Source: Gordonia sp. 'Campus'
Lineage (GTDB): Bacteria; Actinomycetota; Actinomycetes; Mycobacteriales; Mycobacteriaceae
DNA: 41,505 nt
Assembly: GCF_022206305.1 (NCBI RefSeq)
Contig: NZ_JAKOIW010000011.1
Span: 9,057-50,561 of the forward strand
Direction: 5' to 3'
Position 1 is the stretch's first letter; each line of letters begins with the position of its first letter. The position numbers were made by a program, and so were the translations under genes. Below are positions 33,800-41,505 of the stretch, piece after piece. The notes beneath the pieces are model-generated. The model had not been told where the DNA came from, ran no database searches, and saw only the letters and a program-made list of their open reading frames with translations.

Positions 33800-34044
33800 G
33801 GGTCCTCCTGGAATGCCGCGAAATATGCGGGTTGCATCGTCTCGCCGGCCACGCTGCCCGCGAGCTAGAAGTGATCCGCATCGACGCGAGCGAGGTGCGC
33901 TCAGCGGAGGCGGGCCGGGCGCGTGTGAGCGGGGTGACGCTCGTTACGGCCGCATTAAGTGTCTCACCGTCTGGGATTGACGCGGAAGGTGGGTCGGCCC
34001 AGGTGAAGACCTCAATGATCATTGGTAAGGTACAACTTGTGTCT
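33800..34044. promoter_or_regulatory. Divergent malic enzyme/GntR control region
   Basis: 245 bp of non-coding DNA. Near its right end AATGATCATT (34014-34023) is a perfect 10-bp palindrome. TTGGTAAGGTACAA (34022-34035) is an imperfect repeat close to GntR/FadR-type sites. These could be autoregulatory operators. Confidence 0.45.
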
Positions 34045-34710
34045 ATGTCGCATGCGACCGCTGAATCCGCTGCTGAACGGGTATATGCCGAGGTCAAAGA
34101 GCAAATTCTCACAAACGAGATTGCCGGCGGTGAGCTGATCAGCGAGGGTGAGATCGCCGCGAAGTGCGCAGTGAGTCGCACCCCGGTGCGTGAGGCATTC
34201 CTGCGTCTGGAGACGGAAGGCTGGATGCGTCTCTACCCGAAGCGCGGTGCTCTCGTGGTCCCGATCGGCGACCGGGAGACCCGCGACGTCGTCGACGCCC
34301 GCCTGCTCCTGGAGCGGCACGCCGTTCGATCCGTGGTGGCCCGCCCGGCCGCGGCCGCCGACCTCGTTGTCCGCCTGCGCGAGAATCTCGCCGCCCACCG
34401 CCGGGCCGACGCCGTCGACATGCCGCAGTTCGCACGCATCGACGCCGAGTTCCATCAGCTCATCGCGGCGGCCGGTGACAACCCGCTCCTGTCCGGTTTC
34501 TATTCGACGCTGGGGGAACGGCACCGTCGCATGACGACGGCTTCCGTGCATCGGGACGCACGCGTGGCGGCTCGTATCCTCGACGACCACCAGGCCCTCC
34601 TGGAGGCGATCGAGGCCGGTGACCCCGAGCGTTTCGACCACCAGCTCGCTCGACACCTCGCCGCGGTCCATGACCTCCCTGGCGATGACTCGTCGGGAGC
34701 GAATTCGTGA
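34045..34710 (+). CDS. GntR-family regulator (FCD/FadR subfamily)
   Basis: 221 residues from ATG 34045; GTG 34039 and ATG 34015 in the same frame are alternatives. The N-terminal winged helix is typical: AERVYAEVKEQILTNEIAGG, LISEGEIAAKCAVSRTPVREAFLRLETEGWMRLYPKRG. The C-terminal FCD-type helical domain binds a carboxylic-acid-like ligand via Asp/His (DARLLLERHAVRSV, DAEFHQLI, RHLAAVHDL). The stop overlaps the following MFS gene in GTGA, so the regulator probably controls that transporter with its own promoter. Confidence 0.92.
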   Translation: MSHATAESAAERVYAEVKEQILTNEIAGGELISEGEIAAKCAVSRTPVREAFLRLETEGWMRLYPKRGALVVPIGDRETRDVVDARLLLERHAVRSVVARPAAAADLVVRLRENLAAHRRADAVDMPQFARIDAEFHQLIAAAGDNPLLSGFYSTLGERHRRMTTASVHRDARVAARILDDHQALLEAIEAGDPERFDHQLARHLAAVHDLPGDDSSGANS

Positions 34711-35972
34711 GCGCCGAACGCGCCCGCTTCGGTTGGCCTGCCGTCGCGCTCGCGGTGTTCACCACCGCGTGGGGCGGCAACGAGTTCACTCCGCTGCTGG
34801 TGATGTACCGGCAGATCTCCGACCTGTCGCCGGTGGTCGTCGACGCGCTGCTGTTCGCATACGTCCTGGGCATCGTGCCCGCTCTGCTGATCGGTGGTCC
34901 GCTCTCGGACCGGCTGGGTCGACGACCGCTCATGCTGCCCGCTCCGCTGTTCGCGGCTGTCGGTTCGGGATTGCTCGCCGCGGGATCGGAGTCGGTGGCA
35001 CTGCTGACCGCCGGACGCGTGTGCAGCGGCATCGCGCTGGGCCTGTCGATGGCCGTCGGCGGCAGCTGGATCAAGGAACTCTCCGACCGTGACGGCGCGC
35101 GCACCGGTGCCGGTGCCGGCCGTGCGGCGATGAGCCTCACCGCCGGGTTCGGCGTCGGCGCGGGCGTGGCCGGTGTGCTCGCGCAGTGGGGGCCCTGGCC
35201 GCACGTCCTGCCGTACCTGATCAACATCGGCGTCGCGGTCGTGGCGGCGAACCTGATCGTGCTGGTACCGGAGACGCGTCTCCGGCAGGCTGCTCCGGGC
35301 CGTCTGCGTGACGACCTGCGCATCCCGTCCGCGGGGCATCGCCGGTTCCTGTTCGTCGTGATGCCGCTCGCACCCTGGGTGTTCGGTGCCGCGGCGTCGG
35401 GTTATGCGATCGTCCCCGCCCTCATGTCCGCGCGCACCGCGGGAGCGCCGATCGCGTTCGCCGGCCTCTGCTGCGTTCTCGGCCTGACCGCGGGCTTTGG
35501 CATCCAGTCTCTGGGGCGGCGGATCGACCGGCCGGGAAGTGTCCGCGGGGTCGTCGTCGCCCTGGTGGTGCTGGTGGCCGGGATGGTCCTCGCGGCGGTG
35601 GCCGCCCACGTGCTGACCGTCTGGGTCGCGCTGCTGGCATCGACGCTGCTCGGATGTGGTTACGGCATGGCGATGATCGCCGGTCTCCTCGAGGTGCAGC
35701 GCATCGCCGGTCCAGACGACCTCGCCGGACTCACGGCGGTCTACTACGGCGTGACGTACCTGGGCTTCGCCGTGCCTGCGGTCTTGGCGTGGATCTCGGA
35801 GACGTGGGTGGCCATCACGTATCCGGTGATGTTCGGGTTCGGTGCCGTGGCCGCCCTCGTGTCTCTGGCGGTGACCATCATCGGGCATCGACGTCACGGG
35901 CCGGAAGCCGCGCGCGACCCGCACGCCCCACTGGCGTCGACTGCGGACATCGGAGCCGGCCGGGCACGGTGA
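34707..35972 (+). CDS. MFS-family transporter
   Basis: 421 residues from GTG 34707, overlapping the GntR stop by 4 bp. Twelve hydrophobic segments can be counted, with the MFS motif A loop GGPLSDRLGRRPLM after the second helix and motif C-like GFGVGAGVAGV in helix five. The ends are hydrophilic (HRRHGPEAARDPHAPL). A proton-coupled exporter or uptake carrier; the substrate cannot be read. Operonic with a GntR sensor of small carboxylates, so a similar solute is a fair guess. Confidence 0.92.
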   Translation: MSAERARFGWPAVALAVFTTAWGGNEFTPLLVMYRQISDLSPVVVDALLFAYVLGIVPALLIGGPLSDRLGRRPLMLPAPLFAAVGSGLLAAGSESVALLTAGRVCSGIALGLSMAVGGSWIKELSDRDGARTGAGAGRAAMSLTAGFGVGAGVAGVLAQWGPWPHVLPYLINIGVAVVAANLIVLVPETRLRQAAPGRLRDDLRIPSAGHRRFLFVVMPLAPWVFGAAASGYAIVPALMSARTAGAPIAFAGLCCVLGLTAGFGIQSLGRRIDRPGSVRGVVVALVVLVAGMVLAAVAAHVLTVWVALLASTLLGCGYGMAMIAGLLEVQRIAGPDDLAGLTAVYYGVTYLGFAVPAVLAWISETWVAITYPVMFGFGAVAALVSLAVTIIGHRRHGPEAARDPHAPLASTADIGAGRAR

Positions 35973-36089
35973 CACGACGCCGCGCCGCGACCACCCGGTA
36001 ACCTGCTGGGAGTTTGGTCAGGCACCGCAGGCAGCGGCCGCGGGTGCGACGGGGAGTGTGCAGCGGGTGAGTGTGGAAAGGCGCGGGCG

Positions 36090-38186
36090 ATGATGCTTGG
36101 GGCATGGATCGTCGTGGTGTCCGCACTGGTGCTGATCCTGCCGGGCGCGTTCGTCGGCCGGCGGATGAATCTCCCGTGGCCGGTCGCGCTGGCCGCCGGC
36201 CCACCCATCACGTTCGCGCTCGTCTCGATCCTCACGGTGCTGTACTCGGTGGTCGGGTTCGAGTGGAATGCGGTGTCTGCGTTGGTCGGCCTTCTCTTCG
36301 CGATCGCCGGCGCCTGGGTCTACTCACGATTGCTGCACACCCGGTGGGGTAGGCGGGTGGCGCCGGTGCCGGAAGCATCCGACGAGCCGCGCGTGGGCCG
36401 CACCGCGACGCTGCGGGTCGCCGCGGGACTCGGCCTCGGTGGGCTGATCATCGCCATCACGTGCATCCGCCCGCTGGTCAAGACGGCGTTCGCCGGGTTG
36501 AACAACATCTCCCAGGTGTGGGATTCGTTGTGGCACGCCAGTTCTCTGCGCTGGATACACGAGACGGGCATCGGCTCGGCCATGCGTATGGGCGAGCTGA
36601 TGAACTACGACACCCAGGGCTTCAACTACTACCCGAACACCTGGCACGCGTTGGGCGCCTTGCTGTTTCCGCTGACCGGAGCCGATCCGGTCGAGTTGTA
36701 CAACGCGTATTCGCCTGCGGTGCTGGCGGTCACGGTGCCACTGGGTGTCGCATCGCTGGCCTACTGGTTCGCCCGCCATCGTTACGACGTCGACGCCTCG
36801 GCGCTGATCGCCGGCACCGCGGGAGCGCTGAGCGCACTGTTCCCGTCGCTGCCCTACGTCGAGGTGCAGCTGACGTCGGTGCCCAACGCCGTGGGCGTCA
36901 GCCTGGCCCCGGTGGCTGCCGTGCTGGTGATGAGCGTCGTGTCGGACCGCTCCCGTGTGTTGCCCGCCGCGCTGGCCGTCGCGGGCGTCACCGCCACGCA
37001 CCCGTCGGCGCTGATCGTCGTCGGCGTGATCGTCGGCCTGTGGTGGCTGTGCGAGGGTCTGTGGCGTCCGGTCGCCGGCCGCCTGCGCGATCTCGCGGCC
37101 CTCGCGGCCACGGCTGTCATCACGCTGGTCCTCATCGCCCCGGTGGTGCTGGGCACGATACGGGTCGCCGACACCAACGAGCTCCCGTTCTTCGACTTCC
37201 GCGAGGACACCATCGGTGTCTTCGACGGCCTCACCAGAGGGGCGTTCAACGGGACCATTCCGCTCGAGCTCGACCATTTCCCGAACTGGCCGCTGATCGT
37301 CGTGACCGTTATCGGTCTGGCCGCGCTGGCGTGGTTGCGATGCTGGGCCGGGCTCGCCGCGTGGTTCGTGTTCGCGCTGGTCACCGCCAATGCCATGGTG
37401 TCTCTCGGCCCGCTGTCGGCGCCCCTCGGCGTGATCGGCGGCTACTTCTACAACTCACCGCATCGCCTCACGTTCGTCGTCGCGATTCTCTCGGCGGCCG
37501 CGGCGGGCGTCGCGATCGGTGCCGCTGTCCTGGGGATCGTCGGACTCGTCCGGCGGCGCCTCGAATCGTCGGAGTCCGACGATCGCGCGACCTCGACTCC
37601 GACTTCGACCTCGACTCCGACTACGACACGGGCGCGGTGGGTCGTCGCGGCGTCGTACGTGGTCTTGCTGGCGCTGATCGGCGGCGCCGCCGTCGTCCGC
37701 TATCCGCCGAACGCGCAGATCGCGTCGAAGGAGCGGGGCGGCAAGTACGTCGGCCCCGACGATCTCGCCGCTTACGCATGGCTGGCGTCGCAACCCGACG
37801 CACAGGACGTGCTCGTCCTGAACAATCTCGACCAGGGGACCGGCTGGCTCTATCCGGTCACCGGGGTCACACCGATGTTCCCCTTCTATCGCGCCAACGA
37901 GTTCTCCGAGCGGCAGCGCGACCTGTTCTGGGGCGTGTCCGAGATCGGCGCCGACCCGGCGATCGACCAGATCGTGCGAGACATGAACGTGCACTACGTC
38001 ATCGACTCGCCACCGAGCTACTGGGAGTTCCAACGCGGGATGCCGGACCCCGCTCGCGGACACCAGGGTGACCCGTTCCTGGCGTTGCGGCAGAACGGAG
38101 CGCCGGGACTCACCGAGGTGTTCCGCCGCGGAGACGCGGTGATCTACCGGGTCAACGACCTGGTCTATCCGCCGCCGGCTAGCTGA
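36090..38186 (+). CDS. Large polytopic membrane protein, DUF6541/GT-C-like
   Basis: 698 residues from ATG 36090 (a second ATG directly follows; GGAAAGG about 8 bp upstream). About 13 predicted membrane helices, hydrophobic from residue 3 (GAWIVVVSALVLILPGAFVG) to about 530, including an extracytoplasmic loop with NISQVWDSLWHASSLRWIHE and MNYDTQGFNYYPNTWHALG. The C-terminal 150 residues form a soluble exported domain (DDLAAYAWLASQPDAQDVLV...VHYVIDSPPSYWEF). This is the layout of GT-C glycosyltransferase-like, actinobacterial DUF6541 proteins, which may transfer sugars from lipid carriers. A Thr/Ser/Pro-Asp linker (about 495-510) has repeated TSTPTSTSTPT. Near galE/rmlB, so cell-envelope sugar use is plausible. 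Confidence 0.75.
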   Translation: MMLGAWIVVVSALVLILPGAFVGRRMNLPWPVALAAGPPITFALVSILTVLYSVVGFEWNAVSALVGLLFAIAGAWVYSRLLHTRWGRRVAPVPEASDEPRVGRTATLRVAAGLGLGGLIIAITCIRPLVKTAFAGLNNISQVWDSLWHASSLRWIHETGIGSAMRMGELMNYDTQGFNYYPNTWHALGALLFPLTGADPVELYNAYSPAVLAVTVPLGVASLAYWFARHRYDVDASALIAGTAGALSALFPSLPYVEVQLTSVPNAVGVSLAPVAAVLVMSVVSDRSRVLPAALAVAGVTATHPSALIVVGVIVGLWWLCEGLWRPVAGRLRDLAALAATAVITLVLIAPVVLGTIRVADTNELPFFDFREDTIGVFDGLTRGAFNGTIPLELDHFPNWPLIVVTVIGLAALAWLRCWAGLAAWFVFALVTANAMVSLGPLSAPLGVIGGYFYNSPHRLTFVVAILSAAAAGVAIGAAVLGIVGLVRRRLESSESDDRATSTPTSTSTPTTTRARWVVAASYVVLLALIGGAAVVRYPPNAQIASKERGGKYVGPDDLAAYAWLASQPDAQDVLVLNNLDQGTGWLYPVTGVTPMFPFYRANEFSERQRDLFWGVSEIGADPAIDQIVRDMNVHYVIDSPPSYWEFQRGMPDPARGHQGDPFLALRQNGAPGLTEVFRRGDAVIYRVNDLVYPPPAS

Positions 38187-38194
38187 TCGCCCGG

Positions 38195-38419
38195 CTCCCC
38201 GAGGTGCGAGTTTGCGTGCGTCTGGCCCTGCTCCCTGAGGTGTGAGGAGCGCAAGCGACGAGCCTCGAAGGGCCGGCGAGGCACGTCGCGAATGCCCTTC
38301 GAGGCTCGCTTCGCTCGCACCTCAGGGAGCGGGGACTTCGCTCCCTCGCACCTCAGGGAGCGGGGGAGTCGCTCGCACCTCAGGGAGCAGAGGCTCGCTC
38401 CGCCGGCACCTCAGGGAGC
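38195..38419. repeat. Cluster of GCACCTCAGGGAGC repeats with a large stem-loop
   Basis: Four direct copies of GCACCTCAGGGAGC start at 38317, 38348, 38375 and 38406 (spacing 31, 27, 31 bp). Two inverted or variant copies lie upstream, at 38195-38210 and 38231-38246. Inner arms GAGCCTCGAAGGGC (38260-38273) and GCCCTTCGAGGCTC (38294-38307) make a 14-bp stem. The region between the DUF6541-like gene and the next gene is otherwise empty (38187-38462). Confidence 0.85.
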
Positions 38420-38462
38420 AGAAGCGGGCTCAGGGGTCACGAGCAGGGGCTAGCGTCGACAC

Positions 38463-39299
38463 ATGCGGCCCTGGATGTGTGTCTTCTGCGCCAACGAGTT
38501 CCCGCCCGGCGAGACGCCACCTGCGATGTGCCCGATCTGCGACGACGATCGCCAGTGGCTCCCGGAGAGCGGCCCGAGTTTCACGCCGTTGGACGAGACC
38601 GCCGACAACGCACTGACCGCCGACGAGATGGAGCCCGGCCTGACCGCGCTGACGGTGCGTCCGTCGGTCGGGATCGGGCAGCGCGGCTTCGTGATCGCCA
38701 CGTCCGACGGGAACATCCTGTGGGAGCCGCCGGGGTTCATCGGGCCCGCGCTGGTCGAGTGGCTGGAGCACCACGGTGGGCTCGCCGCCATCGCCGCGAG
38801 CCACCCGCACCTCGTCGGTGCGGGTGTGTCGCTCAGTCATCGTTTCGGTCGGGTGCCGGTGTACTACAACGACTTCGATCGACGCTGGGTCACCCGTCCG
38901 GATTCGGTGATCGAATTCTGGACCGACGCCGCTGACCTTCCCGGCGGGGTGCGACTCGTCCGGTGCGGCGGACACTTTCCCGGGAGCGCGGTCCTTCACC
39001 TACCCCACGCGGCGGGCGGGCGTGGCGCGGTCCTGACCGGTGACACCATCAAGGGCGTGATGCAACCGGGCATGGTCACCTTCATGCGCAGCTACCCGAA
39101 CATGATCCCGCTGTCGCCGCGGCTCGTCCGCCAGATCGTCGACCGGGTGGGTGAACTCCGGTTCGATCGGCTCTACGATGCGTTCGGCGTCGTGGTCGAC
39201 CGCGACGCGCACGGTGTCGTCGAGACGTCCGCCCGGCGCTACATCGGCTGGGCGACAGACGAGATCGTCGATCCCGACGACCCGCACGCGCCCGCCTGA
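38463..39299 (+). CDS. Metallo-beta-lactamase-fold-like protein with N-terminal zinc ribbon
   Basis: 278 residues from ATG 38463. The first 30 residues hold two CxxC pairs (Cys6/Cys9 and Cys23/Cys26) as in rubredoxin-like zinc ribbons. The remainder resembles an MBL-fold hydrolase: GFVIATSDGNILWEPPGF, SHPHLVG near residue 113 (degenerate HxHxDH), GGHFPGSAVLHLP near 170 and VLTGDTIKGVM near 190. Key ligands appear partly retained, so hydrolase activity is uncertain. Converges with galE, 19 bp apart. Confidence 0.75.
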   Translation: MRPWMCVFCANEFPPGETPPAMCPICDDDRQWLPESGPSFTPLDETADNALTADEMEPGLTALTVRPSVGIGQRGFVIATSDGNILWEPPGFIGPALVEWLEHHGGLAAIAASHPHLVGAGVSLSHRFGRVPVYYNDFDRRWVTRPDSVIEFWTDAADLPGGVRLVRCGGHFPGSAVLHLPHAAGGRGAVLTGDTIKGVMQPGMVTFMRSYPNMIPLSPRLVRQIVDRVGELRFDRLYDAFGVVVDRDAHGVVETSARRYIGWATDEIVDPDDPHAPA

Positions 39300-39318
39300 G
39301 CAGCGCTCCGCGAACGGC

Positions 39319-40338
39319 TCAGGCGTCCGGGTATCCCTTCGGATTGCCGGACTGCCAGCGCCAGGTGTCTGCGCACATGTCGTCGATCGTCTTGTCGGCG
39401 TGCCACCCCAGGTCCTCGTTCGCGCGTGTCGGGTCGGCGTAGGACGCGGCGATGTCCCCGGCACGACGCGGGGCGACCTCGTAGGGGATCGGTCGGCCGC
39501 TGGCCCGCTCGAACGCGTGCACCACCTCGAGGACCGAGACACCCTGTCCCGTACCGAGATTCCATGTCGACATGCCGGTGTCCCCGGTACTGATCCGGTC
39601 GAGCGCGGCGACGTGGCCCGCGGCCAGGTCGTCGACGTGGATGTAGTCGCGGACACCGGTCCCGTCCGGGGTGTCGTAGTCGTCGCCGAACACCGACAAC
39701 TTCTCGCGCCGGCCGACCGCGACCTGCGCGACGAACGGCATGAGGTTGTTGGGGATCCCCGACGGGTCCTCGCCGATCGTCCCGCTCGGGTGAGCGCCCA
39801 CGGGGTTGAAGTAGCGCAGTGCCGCGATTCGCCAGGCGTCCGAGCTGGCGGCGACATCGCGCAGGATCTGCTCGATCATCACCTTGGTCCAGCCGTAGGG
39901 GTTGGTCGCAGACGTCGGCAGGTCCTCGGTCATCGGCAGCTGGGGCTCGGCGCCGTAGACCGTCGCCGAGGATGAGAACACCAGCGTGTGTACGTCGTGG
40001 CGCTCCATCGCGCGGAGCAGCGCGAACGTGGTACCCAGGTTGTTCTGGTAGTAGTCGAGCGGCTTCGCCACGGATTCGCCGACGGCCTTGTAGCCGGCGA
40101 AGTGGATGACCGCGTCGATGTCCTCGTGGGCGAAGAAGTGTTCGGTCTTGTCGACGTCCGCGAGGTCGAAGGCGTGGACGGGTATGGACCGACCCGACAG
40201 CGCCTCCAGCCTGCCGACGACCGTCGGTTTGGCGTTGCTGAAGTCGTCGACGATGACGACGTCATGTCCGGCGGAGACCAGTTGGATGACGGTGTGCGAG
40301 CCGATGTAGCCCGCGCCGCCGCTCACGAGTACGCGCAT
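39319..40338 (-). CDS. galE: UDP-glucose 4-epimerase
   Basis: 339 residues from the ATG complementary to 40336-40338; the codons upstream are not used. Extended short-chain dehydrogenase: NAD-binding GGAGYIGSHT at the start, VIHFAGYKAVGES, catalytic Ser/Thr in FSSSATVYG, Tyr-x3-Lys in YGWTKVM and RYFNPVGAHPSG. The family average is near 338. Interconverts UDP-glucose and UDP-galactose, a precursor for arabinogalactan galactan in this group. Downstream of rmlB on the same strand. Confidence 0.96.
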   Translation of the reverse strand: MRVLVSGGAGYIGSHTVIQLVSAGHDVVIVDDFSNAKPTVVGRLEALSGRSIPVHAFDLADVDKTEHFFAHEDIDAVIHFAGYKAVGESVAKPLDYYQNNLGTTFALLRAMERHDVHTLVFSSSATVYGAEPQLPMTEDLPTSATNPYGWTKVMIEQILRDVAASSDAWRIAALRYFNPVGAHPSGTIGEDPSGIPNNLMPFVAQVAVGRREKLSVFGDDYDTPDGTGVRDYIHVDDLAAGHVAALDRISTGDTGMSTWNLGTGQGVSVLEVVHAFERASGRPIPYEVAPRRAGDIAASYADPTRANEDLGWHADKTIDDMCADTWRWQSGNPKGYPDA

Positions 40339-40343
40339 GACCA

Positions 40344-41505
<1,162 letters not shown>

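Noticed and set aside
38317..38419. CRISPR-like array of four evenly spaced 14-bp repeats
   Set aside because: The repeat unit is only 14 bp, the spacers are 13-17 bp and partly alike (GGGGACTTC, GGGGGAGTC), and no cas genes are present.

Overview
This 41.5-kb window is high-GC actinobacterial DNA. The gene content and order point to the mycolic-acid group (Mycobacteriales) and most resemble a Gordonia-like chromosome; this is inferred from gene families, since no search could be run. From the left edge the order ssd - tadA/B/C - flp/tadE - DEAD/DEAH helicase - cold-shock protein - Rv3647c-like protein - topA - membrane adenylate cyclase - holB matches, from memory, the Mycobacterium tuberculosis order Rv3660c to Rv3644c. 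A conserved core is therefore followed by accessory genes.

Region 1 (1-4673) is a compact Flp/Tad pilus and secretion locus with 1- to 4-bp start/stop overlaps, interrupted only by a small VOC-fold protein. Region 2 (4684-7549, minus) is an MrfA/YprA-like helicase overlapping an unrecognised partner. Region 3 (7886-15164) holds cspA, topA, the cyclase and DNA polymerase III delta prime, i.e. housekeeping. Region 4 (15246-18889) has small regulator-target modules: ArsR + SRPBCC with an 11-bp-arm palindrome, and TetR/alpha-beta hydrolase around twin palindromes, plus a PhyH-like dioxygenase. Region 5 (18892-23034) contains a secreted acidic protein and a signalling island: a NarL-type regulator whose receiver has lost the phospho-acceptor segment, a stand-alone receiver and a GAF histidine kinase. 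Region 6 (23153-25888) has a second haloperoxidase-like hydrolase, a UBP zinc-finger protein paired with a thioredoxin-reductase-like flavoprotein lacking CxxC, and tRNA-Thr(CGU).

Region 7 (26086-31694) is the most accessory part: a secreted lipase, an ASCH + winged-helix protein, a single-pass membrane protein, then an apparent operon of a secreted glycine-zipper protein, two paralogous secreted two-cysteine proteins and a ParA-like protein without Walker lysines. Composition and codon use change here. This is the best candidate for an undescribed system; its function cannot be read from sequence. Region 8 (31745-41505) returns to metabolism: a pterin-dehydratase/VOC fusion, malic enzyme, GntR + MFS exporter, a DUF6541-like membrane protein, a zinc-ribbon MBL-like protein, galE and the 3' part of rmlB.

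The clearest structural anomaly is at the right edge: the last ~380 bp of rmlB plus the rmlB-galE spacer are duplicated in perfect tandem. The copies differ by one deleted base, which removes the normal stop and turns the duplication into an in-frame 127-codon repeat. Other notable non-coding structure includes intergenic repeats at 38195-38419, a long inverted repeat at 32468-32560 and strong terminator hairpins at 8131 and 16453.
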